Positions 1 through 7,521 of a stretch of 64,000 nt of DNA are shown one piece after another (positions within the stretch are counted from its first letter, which is position 1; each line of letters starts with the position of its first letter). The position numbers and the translations under genes were made by a program. The notes beneath the pieces were generated by a model. That model was not told the DNA's origin. It saw only the letters and a program-made list of their open reading frames with translations, and searched no databases. The stretch is from Streptomyces sp. JB150 (GTDB lineage: Bacteria > Actinomycetota > Actinomycetes > Streptomycetales > Streptomycetaceae): positions 2,664,262 through 2,728,261 of the forward strand of contig NZ_CP049780.1 of assembly GCF_011193355.1 (NCBI RefSeq), given 5' to 3'.

Positions 1-11
1 GGACGCGGCGT

Positions 12-42
12 GGGGGCCCGGGGGTTACCCGACGGGGCCCCC
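12..42. terminator. GC-rich hairpin at the left edge
   Basis: GGGGGCCC at 12-19 can pair with GGGCCCCC at 35-42 around a 15-base loop. It lies downstream of the minus-strand MOSC gene, whose stop is at 170. It may end that operon or belong to a gene outside the window. There is no U-tract, so the call is weak. Positions 43-169 hold no gene that I can support. Confidence 0.3.
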
Positions 43-169
43 TCGGCTTGCCCCCTCCGTCAGAACCCCCGAGATCCCCCGTGATCCCCCCGGATCCCCC
101 TCCAGAAGTCCTGATGCACCGTACGACCGGCGAGGCGGGTGAAGGGTTGCACGCGGGGGCCGGTTTTTT

Positions 170-904
170 TCAGAGCCGTACGGGGTCTCCCTCGGCGACC
201 GGTCCGAGCCGGGCCACCTCCGCGTAGACCCCCGCGATCGGTTCCGGAGCGCGGCCGGGGGCGGCGGGGAAGGCGTTGGTGCGGCGGATGACGCGCAGCG
301 CCTCCGGGTCGCGGGGCAGGGTGCCGTGGACCATGGTCGGGACGGCGCAGCGGGGCGTCCCGGCGACCACGCGCAGCACGGCCTTGCCGCCGACGCGCAG
401 TTCGCGGCCGATCCAGTCGTTCTCGGCGAAGCCGTCGCCGCCGGTGTCGATGAGCAGGTTGGGGCGGTAGCGCTCCGGTTCGGCGAGGCCGCGCGGGTTC
501 TCGGCGGCCAGCCGTCGGAGGGTCGCCGTGGTGATCAGGTGCACCGGGGCGCCGAGGAAGAGGGAGGCGGGCTCGGGGGCGGGGCCGAGGGTGACGGGCC
601 GGCCGAGGTACGCCGAGAGCACGGCGTCGGCGTCCGGGGCGGTGCTGTGGGTGCCGGCGCCGTCCGGCAGGGTGATCCGGACGCCGCCCCGCTCGTCGAG
701 GGCCGCGCCGCAGCCGAGGACCGTCTGGTAGAGCCGAGGCAGGAGCGCGGTGACGGACTCGCCGCTGTCCGGGTCCAGCAACGCCAGCCGCCGATCTCCC
801 GCGAGCCCTCGTGCGGTGAGACCGGCGGTGCGGAGGCGTTGGCCGAGCATGGCCTTGACGGGGTAGCGCCAGAGTGCGGTGACCGTGCCCGGCTGTGTGT
901 CCAT
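170..904 (-). CDS. MOSC domain protein
   Basis: About 244 aa. The N-terminus (GTVTALWRYPVKAM) is the MOSC N-terminal beta-barrel signature. The C-terminal half ends in the typical GDPVRL. The family resembles the sulfur-carrier domain of molybdenum-cofactor sulfurases and the YcbX/YiiM proteins, which handle sulfur or N-hydroxylated substrates; the substrate here is unknown. The start at 904 matches the family N-terminus, but the GGAGG lies only one base upstream. An in-frame ATG at 916 overlaps the preceding stop (TGATG), so coupled translation from 916 is also possible. It is the last gene of the operon with the isomerase, the DUF993 protein and the oxidoreductase, and its function need not be related to theirs. 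Confidence 0.8.
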   Translation of the reverse strand: MDTQPGTVTALWRYPVKAMLGQRLRTAGLTARGLAGDRRLALLDPDSGESVTALLPRLYQTVLGCGAALDERGGVRITLPDGAGTHSTAPDADAVLSAYLGRPVTLGPAPEPASLFLGAPVHLITTATLRRLAAENPRGLAEPERYRPNLLIDTGGDGFAENDWIGRELRVGGKAVLRVVAGTPRCAVPTMVHGTLPRDPEALRVIRRTNAFPAAPGRAPEPIAGVYAEVARLGPVAEGDPVRL

Positions 905-915
905 GCCTCCGAGCA

Positions 916-1782
916 TCACACGGAGGACATCGCTCCCTCAGGCTTTCCATCCATCACGTGTTCGATGAAACGCGCGACGGTCTCGGCCAGCACCTCCCGC
1001 CCGTCCCGCGCCCACAACTCCTCGTTGAACAGCTCCACTTCGATGGCGCCGGTGTAGCCGGCCGCCTCGACGCAGCCCTTCCACTCGCGCATGTCGATCG
1101 CGCCGTCGCCGATCTGGCCGCGCCCGTTGAGGACGCCCGCCGGCAGGGGGGTGGTCCAGTCGGCGAGCTGGAAGGTGTGGATCCGGCCGGCGGCGCCCGC
1201 GCGGGCGATCTCGGCGGGGGCCCGGTCGTCCCACCACAGGTGGTACGTGTCGACGGTGACGCCGACCTGGTGGGCGGGGAAGCGCTCGGCGAGGTCGAGG
1301 GCCTGGGTGAGGGTCGAGACGACGCAGCGGTCGGCGGCGTACATCGGGTGCAGCGGCTCGATGGCGAGGCGTACGCCGTGCCGCTCGGCGTAGGGGCCGA
1401 GTTCGGCGAGCGCGTCGGCGATGCGCTCGCGGGCGCCGTGCAGGTCCTTGGAGCCGGCCGGGAGGCCGCCGGAGACCAGGACGAGGGTGTCGGTGCCGAG
1501 GGCCGCCGCCTCGTCGACGGCCCGGCGGTTGTCGTCCAGCGCGCGGGCGCGCTCGGCCGGGTCGGTCGCGGTGAGGAAGCCGCCGCGGCACAGGGTGGTC
1601 ACCGTCAGGCCCGCGTCGCGGACCAGTTCGGCGGTGGCCTCCACGCCGTACGCCTGGACGGGTTCGCGCCACAGGCCGACGTTGCGGACGCCAAGGTGCC
1701 CGCAGGCCTGTGCGAGTTCCGGCAGGGAGAGCTGCTTCACCGTCATCTGGTTGATGGAGAAGCGGGTCAGGTCCGCGGTCAC
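916..1782 (-). CDS. Sugar phosphate isomerase/epimerase, TIM-barrel
   Basis: 288 aa, AP-endonuclease-2/xylose-isomerase-like TIM barrel. Visible features are the N-terminal FSINQMTVKQLSLPEL strand-helix, a metal-site strand rich in His/Glu (IEPLHPMYAADR), VTVDTYHLWWD and a C-terminal EVELFNEELW. Relatives isomerise or epimerise keto-sugars and inositol-type compounds, or cleave 3-keto-glycosides. The GTG start overlaps the stop of the DUF993 gene (GTGA), so translation is coupled. Together with the upstream NAD-dependent oxidoreductase it suggests an oxidise-then-isomerise/cleave route for a sugar, polyol or glycoside. The substrate cannot be read from the sequence. Confidence 0.85.
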   Translation of the reverse strand: MTADLTRFSINQMTVKQLSLPELAQACGHLGVRNVGLWREPVQAYGVEATAELVRDAGLTVTTLCRGGFLTATDPAERARALDDNRRAVDEAAALGTDTLVLVSGGLPAGSKDLHGARERIADALAELGPYAERHGVRLAIEPLHPMYAADRCVVSTLTQALDLAERFPAHQVGVTVDTYHLWWDDRAPAEIARAGAAGRIHTFQLADWTTPLPAGVLNGRGQIGDGAIDMREWKGCVEAAGYTGAIEVELFNEELWARDGREVLAETVARFIEHVMDGKPEGAMSSV

Positions 1783-2930
1783 TGGGTCACTCCGTACATC
1801 GCCAGCAGGGTCTTCATCCGCTCCTCGGCCAGCTTCGGGTCCGGGAACAGGCCGAGGCCGTCGGCGAGTTCATAGGCGTGGGCGAAGTGCGGCAGGGAGC
1901 GGGCCGACTGGAGGCCGCCGACCATGGTGAAGTGGGACTGGTGGCCGGCCAGCCAGGCCAGGAAGACCACGCCCGTCTTGTAGAAGCGGGTGGGGGCCTG
2001 GAAGAGGTGGCGGGACAGCTCGACGGTGGGGTCGAGCAGGCCCCGGAAGCCCGTGACGTCCCCGGTGTCGAGGACGCGAACCGCCTCGGCCGCCAGCGGG
2101 CCCAGCGGGTCGAAGATGCCGAGCAGGGCGTGGCTGAAGCCCTGGTCGTCGCCCGCGATCAGCTCCGGGTAGTGGAAGTCGTCGCCGGTGTAGCAGCGCA
2201 CGCCCTGCGGGAGGCGGCGGCGCAGGTCGATCTCGCGCTGGGCGTCGAGGAGGGACACCTTGATGCCGTCGACCTTGTCGGGGTGGGCGGCGATCACCTC
2301 CAGGAAGGTGTCGGTGGCCGCGTCCAGGTCGGACGAGCCCCAGTAGCCCTCCAGCGCCGGGTCGAACATGGGGCCGAGCCAGTGCAGGATCACGGGTTCG
2401 GCGGCCTGGCGGAGCAGGTGGCCGTAGATCTCCAGGTAGTCCTCGGGGCCGGAGGCGGCCTTCGCGAGGGCGCGGGAGGCCATGACGATGGCCTGGGCGC
2501 CCGCCTCCTCGACGACCGCGAGCTGCTCCTCGTAGGCGGCGCGGACCTCGGCGAGGGTGCCGGCGGGGAGCTGGTCGGTGCCGACGCCGCAGGCGATCCG
2601 GCCGCCGGCCGCCCTCGCCTCGGCGGCGGACCGGCGGATCAGCTCGGCCGCGCCCGCCCAGTCCAGGCCCATGCCGCGCTGGGCGGTGTCCATGGCCTCG
2701 GCGACGCCGAGCCCGTGGGACCACAGGTGGCGGCGGAAGGCGAGGGTGGCGTCCCAGTCGACGGCGGCCGGGGAGTCGGGGGTGACGTCGGCGTACGGGT
2801 CGGCGACGACGTGCGCCGCGGAGAAGACCGTACGGGAGGTGAAGGGGGCGCCGGGGGTGACGGCGAGGGGGTCGGTGCGCGGCTCGTAGGCGCGCAGGCC
2901 GCCCTGGAAGTCGGGGAGTTTGATGGTCAC
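1779..2930 (-). CDS. DUF993 (dihydrodipicolinate synthase-like) protein
   Basis: 383 aa, recognised as the DUF993 family often named dihydrodipicolinate synthase family protein. The fold should be a class I aldolase-like TIM barrel. It begins VTIKLPDFQGG at a GTG that overlaps the oxidoreductase stop (GTGA at 2927-2930). An open frame continues upstream to 3947, but there it reads Arg/Pro-rich sequence antisense to nothing real and in the wrong frame of the oxidoreductase gene, so the 2930 start is preferred. It is the middle gene of a coupled three-gene set (oxidoreductase, DUF993, isomerase), as expected for sequential steps of one carbohydrate pathway. The reaction is unknown. Confidence 0.85.
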   Translation of the reverse strand: MTIKLPDFQGGLRAYEPRTDPLAVTPGAPFTSRTVFSAAHVVADPYADVTPDSPAAVDWDATLAFRRHLWSHGLGVAEAMDTAQRGMGLDWAGAAELIRRSAAEARAAGGRIACGVGTDQLPAGTLAEVRAAYEEQLAVVEEAGAQAIVMASRALAKAASGPEDYLEIYGHLLRQAAEPVILHWLGPMFDPALEGYWGSSDLDAATDTFLEVIAAHPDKVDGIKVSLLDAQREIDLRRRLPQGVRCYTGDDFHYPELIAGDDQGFSHALLGIFDPLGPLAAEAVRVLDTGDVTGFRGLLDPTVELSRHLFQAPTRFYKTGVVFLAWLAGHQSHFTMVGGLQSARSLPHFAHAYELADGLGLFPDPKLAEERMKTLLAMYGVTQ

Positions 2931-4078
2931 AGGGAGATCTCCGGTACGTCGAGACGGCGGCCCTCCGCCGAGGACTTCAGGCCCAGCTCGGCGAGCTGGA
3001 CGCCGCGGGCGCCGGCGAGCAGGTCCCAGTGGTAGGGGGCATCGGCGTAGACGTGCTTGAGGAACAGCTCCCACTGGGCCTTGAAGCCGTTGTCGAACTC
3101 CTGGTTGTCCGGGACCTCCTGCCACTGGTCGCGGAAGACCTCGGTGGCGGGGATGTCCGGGTTCCACACCGGCTTGGGGGTGGCGCTGCGGTGCTGGACG
3201 CGGCAGTTGCGCAGGCCCGCGACCGCGGAGCCCTCGGTGCCGTCGACCTGGAACTCGACGAGTTCGTCGCGGTGGACGCGGACCGCCCAGGAGGAGTTGA
3301 TCTGGGCGATGGCGCCGCCCTCCAGCTCGAAGATGCCGTAGGCGGCGTCGTCGGCGGTGGCGTCGTACGGCTTGCCCTCCTCGTCCCAGCGCTGCGGGAT
3401 GTGGGTGGCGGTGAGCGCCTGCACGGAGGTGACCCGGCCGAACAGCTCGTGCAGCACGTACTCCCAGTGCGGGAACATGTCGACGACGATGCCGCCGCCG
3501 TCCTCGGCGCGGTAGTTCCACGACGGGCGCTGGGCGGCCTGCCAGTCGCCCTCGAAGACCCAGTAGCCGAACTCGCCGCGGATGGACAGGATCCGGCCGA
3601 AGAAGCCGCCGTCGATGAGGCGCTTGAGCTTGAGCAGGCCCGGCAGGAACAGCTTGTCCTGGACGACGCCGTGCTTGATGCCGGCCCGCGCGGCCAGGCG
3701 GGTCAGCTCCAGGGCGCCGTCGAGGCCGGTGGCGGTGGGCTTCTCGGTGTAGACGTGCTTGCCGGCGGCGATCGCCTTCCTGATCGCCTCCTCGCGGGCG
3801 GAGGTGACCTGCGCGTCGAAGTAGATGTCGGTGTCCGGGTCGGCGAGGACGGCGTCGAGGTCGGTGGAGACGTGCTCCAGGCCGTGCCGATCGGCGAGCG
3901 CCCTCAGCGCGTGCTCGCGGCGGCCGACCAGGACCGGCTCGGGCCACAGCACGGTGCCGTCGCCCAGGTCGAGGCCGCCCTGCTCCCGGATGGCGAGGAG
4001 GGAGCGGACGAGGTGCTGGCGGTAGCCCATCCGCCCCGTCACACCGTTCATGGCGATACGCACCGTTTTGCGTGTCAC
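2927..4078 (-). CDS. Gfo/Idh/MocA family NAD(P)-dependent oxidoreductase
   Basis: 383 aa. It has an N-terminal Rossmann fold (VRIAMNGVTGRMGYRQH), then DIYFDAQVTSAREEAI and the family's catalytic-lysine motif YTEKPTATG, followed by the alpha/beta substrate domain (GGIVVDMFPHWEYVL). Relatives oxidise a hydroxyl of sugars, inositols or glycosides. It is the first gene of the minus-strand operon and is preceded by a LacI-type operator about 95 bp upstream. The divergent LacI regulator is the likely local repressor. The start ATG at 4078 follows GGAAGGAACC. Confidence 0.9.
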   Translation of the reverse strand: MTRKTVRIAMNGVTGRMGYRQHLVRSLLAIREQGGLDLGDGTVLWPEPVLVGRREHALRALADRHGLEHVSTDLDAVLADPDTDIYFDAQVTSAREEAIRKAIAAGKHVYTEKPTATGLDGALELTRLAARAGIKHGVVQDKLFLPGLLKLKRLIDGGFFGRILSIRGEFGYWVFEGDWQAAQRPSWNYRAEDGGGIVVDMFPHWEYVLHELFGRVTSVQALTATHIPQRWDEEGKPYDATADDAAYGIFELEGGAIAQINSSWAVRVHRDELVEFQVDGTEGSAVAGLRNCRVQHRSATPKPVWNPDIPATEVFRDQWQEVPDNQEFDNGFKAQWELFLKHVYADAPYHWDLLAGARGVQLAELGLKSSAEGRRLDVPEISL

Positions 4079-4600
4079 GTCGGTTCCTTCCTAGGCGTCG
4101 TACGCGTCGTACGCGGGTGTGCGCGCCGCGTACGCCCCCTGGCCGTGCCGGCAGTGACTGGTGAGCGGTACAGCAAGCGCTTTCTATAGGGAGAAGCTAG
4201 CCTCTCGGCACGGGTCCGGACAAGACCGGTGCACACTCGGTTCGTTCGAGGGGGCGAACACGCGGGGCCGTCGGGCTTATGGTCGGGCTTATCGTCTGCA
4301 CGGAACCGTGAGCGGGCGGGTGACCGTGTAGGACGACGTGGTGGGAGAGTCGGGGTGACGGGGGCTGCCGGGGGTCCGGCGGGCAGCCTGGTGGGCGGCC
4401 GGCGGGTGGCCCTCGGGCGGCCTGGCGGGCGACCGGCGGGTGGGCCTCGGGCGGCCGACGGGTGACCGACGGGTGACCTGGTGGGCAGCCTGGTGCACGA
4501 CCGTCTCCCCCGCCGGGCTCCCCCGCCCCACGCCGGCGGTGTACGACGAGGTACGACAGATGCGCGACATGCGCGAGACGCGCGACCGGAGGACGACGAG
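4079..4600. other. Divergent intergenic region, oxidoreductase operon / lacI
   Basis: 522 bp without a supported gene. The left part holds the operator described separately. The right part (4379-4493) is made of imperfect direct repeats. A 24-base unit starting CCGGCGGGTGG occurs at 4399-4422 and again at 4433-4456 (period 34), and GGGCAGCCTGGTG recurs at 4381 and 4481. Open frames here are low-complexity and lack ribosome binding sites. Confidence 0.6.
4172..4185. promoter_or_regulatory. LacI-family operator
   Basis: AGCAAGCGCTTTCT is an imperfect palindrome centred on AAGCGCTT, the CG-centred shape typical of LacI/GalR operators. On the minus strand TATAGA (4183-4188) looks like a -10 box overlapping it, so binding would block the oxidoreductase operon. 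The regulator gene starts at 4601. The 11 bases CAAGCGCTTTC recur exactly at 46660-46670. Confidence 0.6.
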
Positions 4601-5647
4601 ATGACGGTGACCCTGGCGGACGTGGCGGCCCGCGCCCAGGTCTCGCCCGCGACGGTGTCGCGCGTGCTGAACGGGAACTACCCGGTGGCCGCCTCGACCC
4701 GGGAGCGGGTGCTGAAGGCGGTCGACGAGCTGGACTACGTCCTCAACGGCCCCGCGAGCGCGCTCGCCGCCGCGACGTCCGACCTCGTCGGCATCCTCGT
4801 GAACGACATCGCCGACCCCTTCTTCGGGATCATGGCGAGCGCGATCCAGTCCGAGATCGGCGGGCCCGGCGGACGCGCGGGCGGCGAGCGGCTGGCGGTC
4901 GTCTGCAACACCGGCGGCTCGCCCGAGCGCGAGCTGACCTACCTCACGCTGCTGCAGCGCCAGCGGGCCGCCGCCGTGGTGCTGACCGGCGGGGCCGTGG
5001 AGAACGAACCGCACGCGTCGGCGGTGGCGGCGAAGCTGCGCAAGCTCAGCGACGCCGGGACCCGGGTCGTGCTGTGCGGGCGCCCGCCCGCGCCGGACAC
5101 CGACGCCGTGGCCCTCACCTTCGACAACCGCGGCGGCGGCAAGGAGCTGACGGAACACCTCATCCGGCTCGGCCACCGCCGCCTCGGCTACATCGCCGGC
5201 CCCGAGGAGCGCACCACCACCCGCCACCGTCTGGAGGGGCACCGCGCGGCGCTCGCCGCGGCGGGCATCGAGGAGGACCCCCGCTGGACGGTCCACGGCC
5301 GCTACGACCGCCGCTCCGGCTACGAGGCGACCCTGGAGCTGCTGCGCCGCGACCCCACGCTGACCGCGGTGGTCGCCGCGAACGACTCCGTCGCCCTCGG
5401 CGCCTGCGCCGCCCTGCGCGAGTCGGGCCTGCGCATCCCCGAGGACGTCTCCGTCGCCGGCTTCGACGACCTGCCCTTCAGCATCGACGCGGTGCCGTCC
5501 CTGACGACGGTCCGCCTGCCCCTCGCCGAGGCGGGCGCCCGCGCGGGCCGTATCGCCATGGGCCGTGAGGAACCGCCGCCGGGCGGGGTGGCGACGGTGC
5601 GGGGGGAGCTGATGGTGCGGGGTTCCTCGGGGGCGCCCAAGTCCTGA
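4601..5647 (+). CDS. LacI family transcriptional regulator
   Basis: 348 aa. The N-terminal helix-turn-helix reads VTLADVAARAQVSPATVSRV followed by LNG and the hinge. Residues from about 60 onward form a periplasmic-binding-protein-like sensor domain (DLVGILVNDIADPFFGIM, VAGFDDLPFS, LTTVRLPLAEAG). The start is set by CCGGAGGA at 4586-4593, just ahead of ATG 4601. An open frame runs upstream to 4481 but has no LacI homology. It is divergent from the oxidoreductase/DUF993/isomerase operon, has a LacI-like operator in the gap, and probably represses that operon until the sugar-like inducer binds. Confidence 0.93.
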   Translation: MTVTLADVAARAQVSPATVSRVLNGNYPVAASTRERVLKAVDELDYVLNGPASALAAATSDLVGILVNDIADPFFGIMASAIQSEIGGPGGRAGGERLAVVCNTGGSPERELTYLTLLQRQRAAAVVLTGGAVENEPHASAVAAKLRKLSDAGTRVVLCGRPPAPDTDAVALTFDNRGGGKELTEHLIRLGHRRLGYIAGPEERTTTRHRLEGHRAALAAAGIEEDPRWTVHGRYDRRSGYEATLELLRRDPTLTAVVAANDSVALGACAALRESGLRIPEDVSVAGFDDLPFSIDAVPSLTTVRLPLAEAGARAGRIAMGREEPPPGGVATVRGELMVRGSSGAPKS

Positions 5648-5706
5648 AGGGGCAGCACGCCCGCCCCGCGCGACAGCCGGGATGCCGCCGGGGACACCGG
5701 GCTTGA

Positions 5707-5724
5707 CCTCAACCACGGTTGAGG
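5707..5724. promoter_or_regulatory. SoxR-type (MerR family) palindromic box
   Basis: CCTCAACCACGGTTGAGG is an 18-bp palindrome with perfect 7-bp arms and has the length and arm sequence (CCTCAA...TTGAGG) of known SoxR boxes. It directly overlaps a TTGACC -35-like hexamer (5703-5708), the usual position for MerR-family activators. The downstream gene starts 17 bp later, so the transcript would have little or no leader. No MerR/SoxR gene is in the window, so the regulator would act in trans. Confidence 0.65.
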
Positions 5725-5740
5725 AGCGAGGGTCGGGGTC

Positions 5741-6142
5741 ATGACCACTCGGGAATCGACGATCCTCCTCTTCCGGAACACCATGCGCATCACGGACGGT
5801 CACCTGGAGGGCTTTCGCGACGCCATCGCCAGTGCAGTGGCGTTCGCGGAGCGGCACGGACCGCAGCTGATGGTGGAGACCTTCGTGGACGAGGAGCGGA
5901 TGCTCGCCCACAGCTTCCAGCTGTACCGGGACTCCGACGCGGTCCGCGTCCACTGGAAGCTGGCGGACCCGTACATCCAGGACGTGATGAAGCACTGCCG
6001 GGTGGAGCGCTTCGAGGTGTTCGGCGAGCCGGACGCCGATGTGGCGGCGGGCGTGCGTGCGGCGCTCGGCGAGCAGTGTGAGCTGACGTTCCACTCCCGC
6101 ATCGCCGGTTTCGTCCGCTTCGACTCCGCACTGCAGGCATAG
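5741..6142 (+). CDS. Small monooxygenase-like (dimeric alpha/beta barrel) protein
   Basis: 133 aa with no signal peptide or membrane segment. The spacing of VETFVDEERMLAHSFQLYRDSDAVRVHW and the following helices suggests an antibiotic-biosynthesis-monooxygenase (ABM) type ferredoxin-like fold, but I see no diagnostic catalytic motif. The start ATG 5741 is 17 bp after a SoxR-like box. SoxR regulons in streptomycetes respond to redox-active compounds and include small monooxygenases, oxidoreductases and epimerases, so a role in dealing with quinone-like or redox-cycling molecules is a reasonable inference. It could also be an uncharacterised stress protein. Confidence 0.75.
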   Translation: MTTRESTILLFRNTMRITDGHLEGFRDAIASAVAFAERHGPQLMVETFVDEERMLAHSFQLYRDSDAVRVHWKLADPYIQDVMKHCRVERFEVFGEPDADVAAGVRAALGEQCELTFHSRIAGFVRFDSALQA

Positions 6143-6266
6143 CGCCCGGCTCCTCCCCTGGTGGGGACGGTCGCGCGGTGGGCGAGACGGCATCACACCG
6201 CGGCGTGCGGGTCCGGCACCGGTGGTCGTCCGGCCCGACGCCCGATGGCCCGTGGGGGCGGGCCGG

Positions 6267-6662
6267 TCAGGTGGGGCCGGGGGCGTACTGCGCTTCACCG
6301 TGACCGAGCGACCAGTCGGCTGGTCCGTTCTCGGTGAGGGTGACGAAGACGTTGCGCGGTTCGACTCCGGCGTGGTCGTGGGCGAGTTGGGCGATACGGC
6401 GGTACAGGGACCGCTTCTGTCCGGGTGTGCGGCCCGCGCGGAGGGTGATGGCGACGTAGGCGATGCCCGCGTCGCGGGGGACGCCGAGGTAGTCGCCGTA
6501 GCGGAGGGTGCCGGCGGCGGTGTCGTGGGCGGTGAGGATCTGGAAGTGGTCCTCGGGCGGGATGCCGAGGGTCTCGGTCAGGGCCTGGTGGACGGCGCGG
6601 CCGAGGGCGGGCAGGCGGTCGGGGTCACCGGCGGCGCAGGCGTCTATGCGGACGAGGGGCAT
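6267..6662 (-). CDS. Tautomerase family protein
   Basis: 131 aa. The mature protein would start with Pro1 after Met removal (M-P-L-V-R-I), the catalytic proline of the 4-oxalocrotonate tautomerase superfamily. At about 130 aa it is twice the length of 4-OT subunits and matches the fused-repeat classes (cis-CaaD/MSAD-like). ITLRAGRTPGQKRSLYRRIA and VFVTLTENGPADWSLGHG are family-like. The substrate is unknown. It is divergent from the reductase gene at 6841, with a palindrome between them. Confidence 0.85.
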   Translation of the reverse strand: MPLVRIDACAAGDPDRLPALGRAVHQALTETLGIPPEDHFQILTAHDTAAGTLRYGDYLGVPRDAGIAYVAITLRAGRTPGQKRSLYRRIAQLAHDHAGVEPRNVFVTLTENGPADWSLGHGEAQYAPGPT

Positions 6663-6688
6663 GAGGGGTCGGCCTCCTGTCGTCGGGG

Positions 6689-6710
6689 CTGTACATACTA
6701 GTAGTTACAG
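6689..6710. promoter_or_regulatory. Imperfect palindrome in the tautomerase/reductase divergent promoter
   Basis: The 22-bp element has outer arms CTGTA and TACAG and central CTAG, in an AT-rich stretch (TACTAGTAGTTA) unusual for this genome. It sits 27 bp upstream of the tautomerase ATG and 130 bp upstream of the reductase ATG. It is a candidate operator for a MarR/HxlR-type regulator; the regulator is not identified. Confidence 0.45.
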
Positions 6711-6840
6711 ACAGTTCGGTGAACAGATCCGCTCGCGTGCGATTACTTTCGGCCCGGTCGGCCGTCTATCCCCCGACACAGCACGCAGACGTACACGCAC
6801 ACCCACACGCACCCCCACCGCGAAACCCGGGAGATCCCAG

Positions 6841-7434
6841 ATGCGCATCATCATCAGCGAGTTCATCAGCCTCGACGGCGTCGTCCAGGCCCCGGGCGGC
6901 CCCGAGGAGGACGTGGACGGCGGTTTCGCGCACGGCGGCTGGACGCACCCCTACTTCGACCCGGAGGTCGTCGGCGGAGCCTTCGACGCGGCGCTGGAGG
7001 CGGCGGACGCGCTGCTGTTCGGGCGGCGGACGTGGCAGAACATGGCGTCGGCGTGGCCCGAGCGGGCCGGGGACCCGTTCGCCGACCGGATCAACTCCCT
7101 CCGGAAGTACGTCGTCTCCGACTCGCTCGGCGAGTCCGACCTGACCTGGGACAACACCGTGCGGATCCCCCGCTCGGAAGCCGTCGCCGAGCTGCGGAAG
7201 CTGCGCGAGAGCGACGGCCGGGGCCTGCTGGTCATGGGCAGCCCCACCCTCGCGCGCACGCTGATCGACGAGGGCCTGGCGGACGAGCTGCGGCTGATCG
7301 TGATGCCCGTGGTGCTGGGCGGCGGCAAGTCGATCTTCCCGAGCGGGGGCGCGAAGTTCCCCTTCGAGCTGGTCTCCACGACGAGGTCGGACGCCGGCAC
7401 GCTGGTCAACGTCTACCGGCGGGCGGCCGGGTGA
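6841..7434 (+). CDS. Dihydrofolate reductase-like (RibD C-terminal domain) protein
   Basis: 197 aa. It begins RIIISEFISLDGVVQAPGG, the hallmark N-terminus of the RibD-C/DHFR-like proteins common in actinomycetes, followed by ALLFGRRTWQNMASAW and LLVMGSPTLARTLIDEGLAD, and closes VLGGGKSIFP. An open frame continues upstream to 6508, but the family start and the upstream GGGAGATCCC fix ATG 6841. It probably is an NAD(P)H-dependent reductase of unknown substrate; it is not the housekeeping folA or ribD. Confidence 0.88.
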   Translation: MRIIISEFISLDGVVQAPGGPEEDVDGGFAHGGWTHPYFDPEVVGGAFDAALEAADALLFGRRTWQNMASAWPERAGDPFADRINSLRKYVVSDSLGESDLTWDNTVRIPRSEAVAELRKLRESDGRGLLVMGSPTLARTLIDEGLADELRLIVMPVVLGGGKSIFPSGGAKFPFELVSTTRSDAGTLVNVYRRAAG

Positions 7435-7521
7435 ACCGTCCCGTGGACGGGAGCGGACGGCGGGCCTAGGCTCGACACCGTACGGCACCTCTGCCTGAGT
7501 CAAAGGCACGCGGGGGCGAGC

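Noticed and set aside
2931..3947. N-terminal extension of the DUF993 frame
   Set aside because: It reads the oxidoreductase gene in a wrong frame with Arg/Pro-rich sequence. The GTGA overlap gives a better start.
4289..6298. 669-codon minus-strand frame
   Set aside because: Antisense to the LacI gene and the monooxygenase-like gene; Arg/Gly-rich and without homology.
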